DNA of 64,000 nt, taken from Brevibacillus sp. Lineage in GTDB: Bacteria > Bacillota > Bacilli > Brevibacillales > Brevibacillaceae. Shown piece after piece: positions 33,828 to 42,040 of this stretch; the first letter of the stretch is position 1, and every line of letters begins with the position of its first letter. Made by a program: the position numbers and the translations under genes. The notes below the pieces were generated by a model. That model had not been told where the DNA came from. It saw only the letters and a program-made list of their open reading frames with translations, and did no database searches. Location: positions 124,001 to 188,000 of the forward strand of contig JACDOF010000002.1 of assembly GCA_017656235.1 (NCBI GenBank), in the 5' to 3' direction.

Positions 33828-33931
33828 GGGGCTGTCCCAAAAGGCATGAAAAAACATCCCGTTTCACAGGAAAAGTGGGACGGGATGTTTACTTTGCGTG
33901 TCATTTTGATGGTAAAGAGGGGAGACAGTCC
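33828..33931. mobile_element. Possible insertion-element relic or MITE
   Basis: GGGGCTGTCCC (33828-33838) looks like a transposon end. An inexact counterpart in inverted orientation is GGAGACAGTCC (33921-33931). Between them is a perfect 10-bp hairpin AAACATCCCG (33852-33861) / CGGGATGTTT (33881-33890). No transposase frame is present. It may equally be a plain terminator region. Confidence 0.3.
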
Positions 33932-33946
33932 TTCCCAAATCTATGC

Positions 33947-34132
33947 TTAAGATTTTCCGATGAGTCCTTTTCCCCCTTTGTAAATCAAGGCGACGGAAAA
34001 AACGACCATCGCGAGAAGGCCGACTACATCAACCAGCGGTTCCAGGCTGGCCAGGAACGTACCGGCTAGCGGCACCTCTGTCAGCGCATACCCGCCGATC
34101 AATCCGCCCAAAAACGAGACAATCTGACCCAT
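33947..34132 (-). CDS. Small two-helix membrane protein, hypothetical
   Basis: 61 aa: 'IVSFLGGLIGGYAL' and 'PLVDVVGLLAMVVFSVALIYKGGKGLIG' are hydrophobic and Gly-rich, ending in a basic tail. An excellent GAAGGAGGAGG lies before the ATG. The pattern resembles small membrane stress peptides, but no family is recognised. Confidence 0.6.
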   Translation of the reverse strand: MGQIVSFLGGLIGGYALTEVPLAGTFLASLEPLVDVVGLLAMVVFSVALIYKGGKGLIGKS

Positions 34133-34220
34133 GCTTTCCTCCTCCTTCCCTCGTTTGCTACATTATATGGAAGGAAAGAGGCGCCGAACTGGACAAGCGC
34201 GTAAGGCTGCCGCTGATTTA

Positions 34221-35195
34221 TCAGGAAGAGGCATGATTGGCCGGGCGAACCGGATCATGCCGTGAGTTCGTTGTTTGCATGGCGGACGAGAGTGGTTTCA
34301 ACACTTCCAGCCGATCTGCTTCCACTACGATTGTGACAGTTGCAACTTCTTCCGCAAGATCGCCATCGAAATGAACCAACTGGGGGGCGTCCGGGCGGAT
34401 CGTGATGACACGACCGCGGAAAAAGCGGATGGCCGGGTGGGAGAGGTGCTTTCCCTTGTATACCTTCGTCAGAATCGGGAGAAGCTTCAGACGCTTCAAA
34501 CCCGTTACAACCATCACATCGGCCATGCCGTCGTCCGGCACGGCCTGCGGACAAATCATCATGGAGCCGCCGTAGTAAGGAATATTGGTGATCGCAACCC
34601 CCCAACTGTCGGGACAGTATTCATTCCGCCCGTCCACCGTGACCGTCATGCCGCATGGTCGAAAACCAAGCCATACTCTGAGTGTGGACAGGGCGTAGAT
34701 CAGTTTGCCCAGCCCGAGACGGTTCAGCCAAACTTTATAGAGCGACCGGTTGGCGACCTGCACCACTTTTCCGTCAAAGCCGATGCCGATCGAATTGACC
34801 GCGCTCCTTCCACCGGCCATAAGCACGTCGATACGTTTTCCTGTTTGTTCAGCCAGAATGTGCTTAAGTGCTGCGATACTGTCCAGCGGCAGCCCATGGC
34901 CGCGGGCAAAGTCGTTGCCGGACCCAGCCGGGATATGGCCCAACGGACAGCTGCGCCTGACCTGCATCAGACCAGCGGCCACCTCGCTTACCGTTCCATC
35001 TCCGCCGATTGCCACGACCTTCTGACATCGCTCGTCCGCACCCAACGCAGCCGCGAGAGAGGTGGCTTCGCCGGGGTAACGTGAAATCTTCACCGCATAC
35101 GTGATGTTGCGTTCATTTAGTTGTTCCTCAACTTTCTTCCAGACGGTCCATCCCCGTCCGTTACCAGAAACAGGGTTTACCACAAACCCGATCAT
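34221..35195 (-). CDS. Diacylglycerol/lipid kinase (DagK catalytic family)
   Basis: 324 aa. Starts 'MIGFVVNPVSGNGRG', then the catalytic 'VVAIGGDGTVSEVAAGL' and 'HIPAGSGNDFARG', and the second-domain 'VNSIGIGFDGKVV' and 'ITNIPYYGGSMMICPQAVPDDGMADVMVV'. This is the YtlR/BmrU/YegS-type lipid kinase, acting on membrane diacylglycerol or related lipids. The ATG at 35195 fits the GAGGCGG site; the frame runs 60 codons further upstream without one. Single gene. Confidence 0.87.
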   Translation of the reverse strand: MIGFVVNPVSGNGRGWTVWKKVEEQLNERNITYAVKISRYPGEATSLAAALGADERCQKVVAIGGDGTVSEVAAGLMQVRRSCPLGHIPAGSGNDFARGHGLPLDSIAALKHILAEQTGKRIDVLMAGGRSAVNSIGIGFDGKVVQVANRSLYKVWLNRLGLGKLIYALSTLRVWLGFRPCGMTVTVDGRNEYCPDSWGVAITNIPYYGGSMMICPQAVPDDGMADVMVVTGLKRLKLLPILTKVYKGKHLSHPAIRFFRGRVITIRPDAPQLVHFDGDLAEEVATVTIVVEADRLEVLKPLSSAMQTTNSRHDPVRPANHASS

Positions 35196-35376
35196 CACAC
35201 CGCCTCGTTCCGTTCTATTCTGGCAGCAAGCTGGTTTACCTCTCCCGTAAACAGCGCTTACAGGATGATTGTAACATGTTTGCAGCACGGGAAGGGAAAA
35301 AATCAGTCGAACCGCTATGCCCGTCCGTTTCCTGTACCTGTGCGGCCGGGGTGGGCAGCGATTTTCTGACTCCATC

Positions 35377-35406
35377 TTGACAAAACCAGAAGAGGACAGG
35401 TACGAT
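35377..35406 (+). promoter_or_regulatory. Promoter of the tetR-ABC operon
   Basis: TTGACA (35377-35382), 18-bp spacer, TACGAT (35401-35406). Confidence 0.75.
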
Positions 35407-35447
35407 TTTTATGAATGAAAAATAAAACTATTCATATGTTCATAAAA
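35407..35447. promoter_or_regulatory. Operator region with repeated TTCAT half-sites
   Basis: TTTTATGAA (35407-35415) and TTCATAAAA (35439-35447) are perfect 9-bp arms; a nested pair TATGAAT (35410-35416) / ATTCATA (35430-35436) lies inside. It begins right at the -10 box, as expected for TetR autorepression. Confidence 0.65.
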
Positions 35448-35479
35448 GCAAATCTGCCACAGCGGAAGAGGGGGTTCTA

Positions 35480-36097
35480 ATGGCCAGAGGCTTTAGCGAG
35501 CGAGAGAAAAAGATGATTCGCCGGACACTGATCGAGCAGGGGAGAGAGTTCTTTGCCAAGCGGGGACTAAAAAAGACCAGCGTGAGCGATCTGACCAGGG
35601 CGGCGGGCATTGCCCAGGGGTCGTTTTATCTGTTCTTTTCGTCAAAGGAAGAGCTGTTTTTTGAAATCGTGGAAGCGGAAGAGGAACAGATCAAAGAGCG
35701 GCTGTTGGCAGAAATACCGCTTGCGTCTGCGATCAGCAAGAGGTTTTTCAAACGGTTTCTGCTGACGGCGCTGGAAATGGTGGACAACAATCCGATCATA
35801 CGCCAGATTTATCTGGAAAACGAGTACGAGGCCCTGCTGCGAAAACTGCCGCCGGAGCGGATTCAGGCCCATATCAGCCGCGATAACGACCTGCTGCGGC
35901 CGCTGATCGAGAGCTGGCAGCAGCAGGGCGTGATGATTGAGCGGGAGGCGGAGGTGATCGGCGGTGTGATTCGCTCGTTTTTCACCCTTGCGCTGCACAA
36001 GCGGGAAATCGGCGAAGCGGTGTACGAGCAGACCCTTGATTTGCTGGCGGAGCTGATTGCCGCCGGATTGATCAAGGAACGGGAGGAGCAGCCATGA
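35480..36097 (+). CDS. TetR/AcrR-family regulator of the adjacent ABC exporter
   Basis: 205 aa. HTH: 'GREFFAKRGLKKTSVSDLTRAAGIAQGSFYLFFSSKEELFFEI'. The rest is helical, for ligand binding. GAGGGGG precedes the ATG. Its stop overlaps the start of the ABC ATPase by 4 bp (ATGA), and TTCAT-type half-sites lie over the promoter. It probably controls the exporter in response to a compound the exporter removes. Confidence 0.9.
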   Translation: MARGFSEREKKMIRRTLIEQGREFFAKRGLKKTSVSDLTRAAGIAQGSFYLFFSSKEELFFEIVEAEEEQIKERLLAEIPLASAISKRFFKRFLLTALEMVDNNPIIRQIYLENEYEALLRKLPPERIQAHISRDNDLLRPLIESWQQQGVMIEREAEVIGGVIRSFFTLALHKREIGEAVYEQTLDLLAELIAAGLIKEREEQP

Positions 36098-36948
36098 TTG
36101 AAGTGGAAAACCTGCATTACACCTATCCCGGCAAGCGGGAGCAGACGCTCAAGAGTCTTACCTTTTCCATCCCGCCCGGAGAAATCTTCGGCTTTCTCGG
36201 TCCGTCGGGGGCGGGCAAAAGCACGACCCAGAAAATCCTGATCGGCATCCTGAAGAACTATCAGGGACGTGTCACGGTGCTGAACCGGGAGCTTCGTACA
36301 ATCCGTCCCGATTACTACGAAAAAATCGGGGTGGCGTTTGAGTTTCCCAACTTCTACAGCAGGTTTACGGCGCTGGAGAACCTGCGTTTTTTCCGCTCGC
36401 TATACGCTGGCCCGACTGCCGACCCGCGCCGCTTGTTGGCCAGAGTGGGACTGGAGCAGCACGCCGATACCAAAGTGGCTTCGTTTTCCAAAGGGATGAA
36501 GATGCGGCTCAACTTCTGTCGCGCGTTTCTGCATAACCCGGAGCTGATCTTTCTCGATGAACCCACCTCGGGCCTGGACCCGGTCAACGCCCGGATCGTC
36601 AAGGACTTCATCCTGGAGCAGAAGGCACTGGGCAAGACGATTGTGATCACCACGCACAACATGAATGCCGCAGACGAGTTGTGCGACCGGGTGGCTTTCA
36701 TCGTCGATGGGCAAATCAGTCTGATCGACTCGCCCCAGGCGCTGAAGGTGAAGTACGGGCGGAAAGTGGTGCGGCTGGAACACCGGGCGGGGGCGCAGGT
36801 GGAGGTGGACGACTTCCCGCTGGAGGGGTTGGGCGACAATCCCCGCTTTCTTAGGCTCATCAAAGAGCGGGAGATCGTCACCATGCACACGCAGGAAGCG
36901 ACGCTGGAGGACATCTTTATCCAGGTGACCGGGAGGCGGCTGTCATGA
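36094..36948 (+). CDS. ABC exporter ATP-binding protein
   Basis: 284 aa. Walker A GPSGAGKS, Q-loop in 'VAFEFPNFYSRFTALENLRF', signature FSKGMKMR, Walker B LIFLDEPTSGLD, switch His in 'ITTHNMNAADELCD'. The C-terminal 70 residues are a DUF4162-like extension ('EREIVTMHTQEATLEDIFIQVTGRRL'), usual for multidrug or antibiotic exporters. ATGA overlaps with both neighbours show tight coupling. Confidence 0.9.
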   Translation: MIEVENLHYTYPGKREQTLKSLTFSIPPGEIFGFLGPSGAGKSTTQKILIGILKNYQGRVTVLNRELRTIRPDYYEKIGVAFEFPNFYSRFTALENLRFFRSLYAGPTADPRRLLARVGLEQHADTKVASFSKGMKMRLNFCRAFLHNPELIFLDEPTSGLDPVNARIVKDFILEQKALGKTIVITTHNMNAADELCDRVAFIVDGQISLIDSPQALKVKYGRKVVRLEHRAGAQVEVDDFPLEGLGDNPRFLRLIKEREIVTMHTQEATLEDIFIQVTGRRLS

Positions 36949-37652
36949 GAGTGCTTGCGGCGCTGTGGCACGATATCCGCTTTCAATTCCGGCACGGCTT
37001 CTACTTCGCGTACCTGATTGTCAGCGCCGTCTACATCGTGCTGCTGCACAACCTGTCCGGCCAAGCGAAACAGTTGACCGCCTCGTTTTTGTTGTTTTCC
37101 GACCCGGGCATGCTCGGATTTTTCTTCATCGGCGGAATCGTGCTCCTGGAGCGGGGACAGAACATCCTCGATCCGCTGTTTGTCACGCCGTTTCGCATCT
37201 GGGAATACATCGCCGCCAAGTTGGGCTCGCTCGCCCTGCTGGCGCTGGCGTCGAGCGGGGGAATCGTGCTCGGTTCGTTTGGCAGCGCGATTGCGCCGCT
37301 GCCGCTGGTGTGCGGACTGCTGCTCACCTCCAGCCTGTTTACCCTGCTCGGGCTGGCTGTCGCTGTCCGGGTCACATCGCTCAACCAGTATTTGTTTACC
37401 GCCCCTTTGTACATCACGCTCCTCTGCCTGCCGGTCCTGGAGCATGTCCGGCTGATGGAGTCGCCGCTGTTCTGGCTTTTGCCGAGTAAAGCGTCGCTTT
37501 TGCTTATCCACGCCGCGTTTGTGCCGATCAAAAACGCAGAATGGCTGCTCAGCCTATTTTCTCTGTTGGTCTGGAACGGGCTGGCCGCCGTCTGGGCGTA
37601 TCGTTCCTTTTACCGTCATGTCGTGCTGAAGACAGGAGGGGAGCAGGGATGA
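36945..37652 (+). CDS. ABC exporter permease 1
   Basis: 235 aa with about six membrane segments (ABC-2-like). Starts 'MRVLAALWHDIRFQFRHGFYFAYLIVSAVYIVLLHNL'. 'GGIVLLERGQNILDPLFVTPFRIWEYIAAKL' is the usual elbow-helix/first-loop pattern. Overlaps the ATPase and the second permease by 4 bp each. It pairs with permease 2 as a heterodimer. Confidence 0.8.
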   Translation: MRVLAALWHDIRFQFRHGFYFAYLIVSAVYIVLLHNLSGQAKQLTASFLLFSDPGMLGFFFIGGIVLLERGQNILDPLFVTPFRIWEYIAAKLGSLALLALASSGGIVLGSFGSAIAPLPLVCGLLLTSSLFTLLGLAVAVRVTSLNQYLFTAPLYITLLCLPVLEHVRLMESPLFWLLPSKASLLLIHAAFVPIKNAEWLLSLFSLLVWNGLAAVWAYRSFYRHVVLKTGGEQG

Positions 37653-38374
37653 AGCAGTGGATCACGCTGGCAGTTCGCGATCTTGCCCACATCGTTCGAG
37701 ACCCGCTGCTGATGCTGGTGACAGCCGCGCCGCTGCTGCTTGCGCTGTTGATTCGCTTTGCCGTGCCGTGGATCGACAGAACGCTGTTGGCTGGCTTTTC
37801 GTTTTCAGTGGCCGATTACGAGCTGCTCTTGCTTGGTTTTCTATTGCTCACCAGTGCGCTGATGCTGGGGGTGCTGACCGGGTTTCTCATCCTGGATGAG
37901 CGGGACGAGGGGGTGCTGACGCAGTTTGCCGTAACCCCGCTTACCCGGACCGGCTATGTGCTGTACCGGCTGGCGGCCCCTGTCCTGTTCAGCAGCTTGC
38001 TGTCGCTGTTTGTCCTGCCTGTCGCCGGGGGCAGCCAACTGCCGCTGTGGCAGCTCGTCTGGTTCGTCGGGTTGCTGTCACTGGAGTCGCCGCTGATTGC
38101 ACTGGCGATGGCTGCATATGCGGCCAACAAGGTGGAGGGGCTGGCGCTTGCCAAAGTGCTCTCCCTCTTCCTGCTCGCGCCGGCAGTGATCTACTTCGTC
38201 CCGTCTGCCTGGCAGTACGCGGCAGCGCTGCTGCCCTCCTACTGGGTGGCCAAGGCGTTTTTTGCCGCCGCTTGGGCGAGTGGCGGCTACTGGATCTGGC
38301 TGGCGGGCGGCGTGCTGTATCACCTGTTGCTGCTGCGCTGGCTGTTGCGGAAGTTTATGCAAAAAGTGGAATAG
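37649..38374 (+). CDS. ABC exporter permease 2
   Basis: 241 aa, about six membrane segments: 'LLMLVTAAPLLLALLIRFAVPWI', 'LILDERDEGVLTQFAVTPLTRTGYVLYRL' (the loop parallel to permease 1) and a C-terminal 'YHLLLLRWLLRKFMQKVE'. The ATG at 37649 sits in the ATGA overlap with AGGAGGGGAG upstream; the longer frame is not needed. Last gene of tetR-ABC-permease-permease. Confidence 0.8.
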   Translation: MKQWITLAVRDLAHIVRDPLLMLVTAAPLLLALLIRFAVPWIDRTLLAGFSFSVADYELLLLGFLLLTSALMLGVLTGFLILDERDEGVLTQFAVTPLTRTGYVLYRLAAPVLFSSLLSLFVLPVAGGSQLPLWQLVWFVGLLSLESPLIALAMAAYAANKVEGLALAKVLSLFLLAPAVIYFVPSAWQYAAALLPSYWVAKAFFAAAWASGGYWIWLAGGVLYHLLLLRWLLRKFMQKVE

Positions 38375-38473
38375 GGCAGCACGGCTGGCCGATACGGTGC
38401 GGTTGATGGCGCGAGGTTCCTGGTTGGCGATGGCACAAGGAAGAAGAATAAAACACAACAAGCCGATACATAT

Positions 38474-38567
38474 GGTATGATCGACAATGATCATACCTGG
38501 TTGGACTCGGAGCGGGTCCGGTCGTCCAAGAGGGCTGCAGAATGACGGTGCAGCTGGAATTTTTTTT
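38474..38567 (+). promoter_or_regulatory. Tandem hairpins ending in a T8 tract (terminator or leader)
   Basis: Three stems follow one another: GGTATGATC (38474-38482) / GATCATACC (38489-38497); TTGGAC (38501-38506) / GTCCAA (38524-38529); GCTGCA (38534-38539) / TGCAGC (38549-38554), then TGGAA and eight T. The first stem also contains an extended -10-like TGGTATGAT (38473-38481). It may terminate the ABC operon or form a structured leader of the anti-sigma-like gene 35 bp later. Confidence 0.5.
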
Positions 38568-38601
38568 GTAGGCACAACGACGGTAGAGGAGTTGACTTGG
38601 G

Positions 38602-39675
38602 ATGCAGGGACATCATGTCCTGGTAAATGAACTGCTACCTAATTATATGGATGGTGTGGTAAAGGCGGAAGCAAAAGAGATCATTGAACGGCATCTGACC
38701 GAATGTGCTGAGTGCCGACAGCGGCTAAAGGAGATGCTGGACGAACTGGCGGATCCGACTGATGCGGACCAATCCGGGAATACGCGTCACGAAGCGGAGA
38801 ACGAGGACGATCTGCGCTTCGCCAGACGAATGAAGCGAGTTGTCCGCAATACGCTAGCGAGTGTGGTGGCCGGCGTCCTTTTCTTCTCTGCGGTGAGTTG
38901 GACGCTCGGCAAGATATTGACGGAAGAGGAATACCTGGAGGAAGAACTGGAGAAGAAGCAGGAGTTGATCCAGATCGACAACAGTTTGATCTCCCTGTCG
39001 CCGCCGCAGTTGGAAATCCTCAAACGCTCAGGTGTTACCATCGAGTTTATTGAACGAACCTTCAACCAGAATGAAAGCAAGCTGGTCTATCGATACCACT
39101 GGGACGATCCTGACATAGACTATGTACAGGAAGATATTTACTGGCCCAACCATCTGATTGCGATGGACCTGACGAACAACGAACTCATTATGAGAAAAGA
39201 AAATGTCAGCTCTGTTGGTCATCATGAAGACTTGGTCACCTGGAAGTTGGATGGCGTACGGGAAAATACGAAAACAATCGGTCTGGAACTGCCGAACTTT
39301 GCGATCTTTTACAAGCCGCGCGAGTGGGAGGTCGCTTTGAATAACAGCGGGAAGACACAGATTGACCAGATTGTGGAAGTTAATCGGGTGCGGTTTCGCA
39401 TAGAAAAGGCGGAAGTGAAAGATTCGCAGGTTGTTGTCTATTACCAGCAGCTGGATGATGTGCACGATGTAGGGCTTTACGAACTCAGTTTTTCCTTGGT
39501 CGACGAACAGGGAACGGATTGGAACAAGGAACCGAATATCGACTTTCAAATCAAGGAAAGCCGTACGACAAGCTTGCCGATTTACAAAGACATGAAGGGG
39601 CTTGTCGCTCTTCGGCTGGAACATGCTGCACTGATTGTACCAGGCATGCGCTACAAGTTTGACGTACACCCCTAA
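38602..39675 (+). CDS. Zinc-finger anti-sigma-like membrane protein
   Basis: 357 aa. The N-terminal cytoplasmic zinc-binding anti-sigma motif is H-x3-C-x2-C in 'IERHLTECAECRQRL'. One membrane helix (about residues 82-103, 'TLASVVAGVLFFSAVSWTLGKIL') is followed by a coiled stretch (EEEYLEEELEKKQEL) and a 230-residue extracellular domain with two alternating beta-rich halves. That domain is like the large sensor parts of RsiV/RsiX-type anti-sigma factors. The ATG has AGAGGAG at 10 nt. It has its own terminator before the ECF sigma gene. Confidence 0.75.
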   Translation: MQGHHVLVNELLPNYMDGVVKAEAKEIIERHLTECAECRQRLKEMLDELADPTDADQSGNTRHEAENEDDLRFARRMKRVVRNTLASVVAGVLFFSAVSWTLGKILTEEEYLEEELEKKQELIQIDNSLISLSPPQLEILKRSGVTIEFIERTFNQNESKLVYRYHWDDPDIDYVQEDIYWPNHLIAMDLTNNELIMRKENVSSVGHHEDLVTWKLDGVRENTKTIGLELPNFAIFYKPREWEVALNNSGKTQIDQIVEVNRVRFRIEKAEVKDSQVVVYYQQLDDVHDVGLYELSFSLVDEQGTDWNKEPNIDFQIKESRTTSLPIYKDMKGLVALRLEHAALIVPGMRYKFDVHP

Positions 39676-39680
39676 CTGTT

Positions 39681-39718
39681 AGCCTTCCGGGACGAGCCCG
39701 AGGCTTTTATTTTTTTTG
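39681..39718 (+). terminator. Terminator after the anti-sigma-like gene
   Basis: AGCCT (39681-39685) / AGGCT (39701-39705) outside and CGGG / CCCG inside, then TTTATTTTTTTT. Confidence 0.8.
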
Positions 39719-39725
39719 CATCAGG

Positions 39726-39751
39726 TGTAACCTTTGGCATCTTGATGCTAC
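39726..39751 (+). promoter_or_regulatory. Candidate ECF-type promoter (TGTAAC-N16-CTAC)
   Basis: TGTAAC (39726-39731) resembles ECF -35 elements (AAC core), 16-bp spacer, then CTAC (39748-39751). It is 35 bp before the ECF sigma start, fitting autoregulation. Confidence 0.45.
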
Positions 39752-39785
39752 TACATGAGTGAGAGGGGAAAAGGAGGACTATCTC

Positions 39786-40355
39786 TTGAGCCTTTTTGAT
39801 CAAATGAAGCGTCATCATCGGGCTCGCAGTTCCTTGTTTGATGAATTGACGGGGTTCTACAAGAAACACAAGTCGCTGGTGTACGTTTACTTTTTTCAGC
39901 TTACCGGTTCCAGGGAAGAGAGTGAAGAACTGACACAGGAGACGTTTTATCAAGCGGTCAAGTCCATTCATTGCTTTAAGGGACACTCCAGTCTAAAAAC
40001 CTGGCTTTTGCAAATTGCCCGAAATGTGTACCGCAACAAGGTAAGGGCATGGGCCAGAGATCGGTTGGTATACGCTCCGGAGGAGATCGAACTGCACCCC
40101 GATGAGACGAACAACCCGCAAGAAGTGGCCTTGCAGAAGTACTCACAATCCCTGATTCAGCGGATTTTCATGCGCATGCCTGAAGATTACCGCGATGTTT
40201 TGATCTACAAGGAGGTTGAAGGATTGTCGCATGTGGAGATCGGTCAAATCCTGAAAAAAACCCCTCAAACAACCAAGGTTCTCCTCTATCGAGCCAAGAA
40301 ACGGTTTAAACAACTGTACGACCTGGAGGTGATCAGGGATGAGGGAACCGTGTGA
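39786..40355 (+). CDS. ECF-type RNA polymerase sigma factor
   Basis: 189 aa. Region 2: 'HKSLVYVYFFQLTGSREESEELTQETFYQAVKSIHCFKGHSSLKTWLLQIARNVYRNKVR'. Region 4: 'LIQRIFMRMPEDYRDVLIYKEVEGLSHVEIGQILKKTPQTTKVLLYRAKKRFKQL'. The TTG start is placed by AAAAGGAGG at 8 nt; a GTG nine codons earlier lies before that site. Its end overlaps the following anti-sigma gene by 17 bp. Confidence 0.88.
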   Translation: MSLFDQMKRHHRARSSLFDELTGFYKKHKSLVYVYFFQLTGSREESEELTQETFYQAVKSIHCFKGHSSLKTWLLQIARNVYRNKVRAWARDRLVYAPEEIELHPDETNNPQEVALQKYSQSLIQRIFMRMPEDYRDVLIYKEVEGLSHVEIGQILKKTPQTTKVLLYRAKKRFKQLYDLEVIRDEGTV

Positions 40356-40722
40356 CATTGTGCAAGATTTACTTCCCCTTTACTTGGATGGAGCACTTCG
40401 CCAACAAACGAAGCTTTACGTTGATCGCCACTTGGCCGAGTGCGCAAAATGCCGGGCAGACAAAGATGAAATGGAAAATCTTGCGAAATGGCAGGTACAT
40501 CAGTCCTTTCGGCAACAACCTCCGCCACTCTCTCCGGAAGAAGCCCAGTTTATCAGAAAAGTAAAAACATGGAGAAGAAGGAGCGGAATGTTTTTTCTCA
40601 TGCTGATCCTGCTGTGTTCAGCCGCTGCTTGGATGCTCCGGACTTATGTGGACAAACCTGTACCCGCCGTTAATCCCGTTCAGTCAATACGCAAGGAAGT
40701 TTGTGCTGAACCCTTGCTGTAA
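40339..40722 (+). CDS. Anti-sigma factor with zinc-finger domain, cognate of the ECF sigma
   Basis: 127 aa. Zinc motif 'YVDRHLAECAKCRADKDEM' (H-x3-C-x2-C), one membrane helix ('SGMFFLMLILLCSAAAWMLRTYV', about residues 80-102) and a short outer tail of about 25 residues. Gene overlap with the sigma gene marks it as the likely partner. The short outer tail suggests that a second protein does the sensing; the larger anti-sigma-like protein upstream is a candidate. Confidence 0.85.
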   Translation: MREPCDIVQDLLPLYLDGALRQQTKLYVDRHLAECAKCRADKDEMENLAKWQVHQSFRQQPPPLSPEEAQFIRKVKTWRRRSGMFFLMLILLCSAAAWMLRTYVDKPVPAVNPVQSIRKEVCAEPLL

Positions 40723-40755
40723 CAGCAGCGGCGTTGCGCATAGGAGGTAGTGTAC

Positions 40756-41925
40756 GTGGTGGTATTGGAACTAGTCATCATATTGGCTGCGGCAAAACTG
40801 GCGGGAAGCATCAGTGTAAAATTGGGTCAGCCGTCTGTGCTGGGCCAATTGTTGGCAGGAATTGTAATCGGCCCCTCTGTTTTTGGCTGGGTGAACGACA
40901 ATGACATATTGAAGGAAATGAGCAATATCGGTGTTATTTTGCTGATGTTTATCGCAGGCCTGGAAACAAACCTCAGGGAGTTTCAAGCGAGCGCCAAGGC
41001 ATCCACAGCCGTGGGGATCGGGGGGATTGTCCTGCCCCTGGTCGGCGGGTACGCTTCGGGGATGATGCTTGGACTATCTCCGTTTGAATCGATGTTTTTC
41101 GGGTTGGTGCTGACGGCAACCAGTGTGAGCATATCGGTTCAGACTTTACGCGAACTGGGAAAATTAAAGAGTAAGGAAGGAGCGACAATCCTCGGCGCGG
41201 CCGTGCTTGACGACGTTGCGGTCATCGTACTGCTCGCTTTGCTGATGAGCCTGATCGATTCAGGTGTAAGTATCGGCATTGTATTACTGAAAAAATTCTT
41301 GTTTTTTGCCGCTGCCATCCTGATCGCCTGGAAGGTCGTTCCGTGGCTCATGAATCGCTTTGCCCATTCAGGAATCCAGCAGGCCCCGCTGGTTTTGGCC
41401 GTGATTCTGTGTCTCTCTTTTGCTGCTTTTGCTGAGGCAACGGGTGTGGCAGGGGTGATTGGAGCCTATCTGGCAGGGATCTCCATTTCCGCGACAAGGC
41501 TGCAGGAAGCGATGATCGAAAAGGTAGAGGTGCTTAGTTACGGCATTTTTGTCCCGATTTTTTTCGTCGGCATCGGGGTCAGTACGCAATTAAGCGGAGT
41601 GGACGGAATATGGATGGTCATCCCGCTCAGCCTCCTTGCGATCCTGACCAAACTGGTTGGCAGCGGATTAGGGGCAAAATGGGTTGGTTTTTCCTGGCGA
41701 AGCTCTTTTGGGATCGGTGCGGGTATGATTTCCAGGGGCGAGGTTGCACTGATTCTGGCCACTCTTGGGCTGGAACAGGGCATTATTGAGCGTTCCATGT
41801 TCTCTGTGCTGATTATGGTCGTGTTGATTACCACAATTGTGACTCCGCCCATTTTGAAAGTGCTGTTTCAGTCGAAACATGGGGCGGCGGCAGCGAAAAT
41901 AGGCAGGGTGAAGTCCAATACCTGA
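40756..41925 (+). CDS. CPA2-family cation:proton antiporter
   Basis: 389 aa, about 12 membrane helices. Motifs of the KefB/NapA class: 'LAGIVIGPSVFGWV', 'LLMFIAGLETNLREF' and the ion-binding 'GAAVLDDVAVIVLLAL' (paired Asp). A late segment reads 'GAGMISRGEVALILATLGLEQGII'. No C-terminal TrkA-N domain. GTG 40756 is chosen since TAGGAGG lies 8 nt upstream; GTG 40750 is too close. It follows the sigma/anti-sigma genes by 33 bp and may belong to their regulon. Confidence 0.85.
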   Translation: MVVLELVIILAAAKLAGSISVKLGQPSVLGQLLAGIVIGPSVFGWVNDNDILKEMSNIGVILLMFIAGLETNLREFQASAKASTAVGIGGIVLPLVGGYASGMMLGLSPFESMFFGLVLTATSVSISVQTLRELGKLKSKEGATILGAAVLDDVAVIVLLALLMSLIDSGVSIGIVLLKKFLFFAAAILIAWKVVPWLMNRFAHSGIQQAPLVLAVILCLSFAAFAEATGVAGVIGAYLAGISISATRLQEAMIEKVEVLSYGIFVPIFFVGIGVSTQLSGVDGIWMVIPLSLLAILTKLVGSGLGAKWVGFSWRSSFGIGAGMISRGEVALILATLGLEQGIIERSMFSVLIMVVLITTIVTPPILKVLFQSKHGAAAAKIGRVKSNT

Positions 41926-41985
41926 GGTTCTCTGCGCAAGCCGATCCCTGTATCACAGGTTTGAGAATGGATCAGATCATGAAAA

Positions 41986-42014
41986 AAACGCCCGAGGTTG
42001 AACTTCGGGCGTTT
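41986..42014. terminator. Bidirectional terminator between convergent antiporter and yjiH-type genes
   Basis: AAACGCCCGA (41986-41995) pairs with TTCGGGCGTTT (42004-42014), with A-run before and T-run after. Confidence 0.85.
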
Positions 42015-42040
42015 GCTTGGTACGCGGCAAGCGGTGGTTC

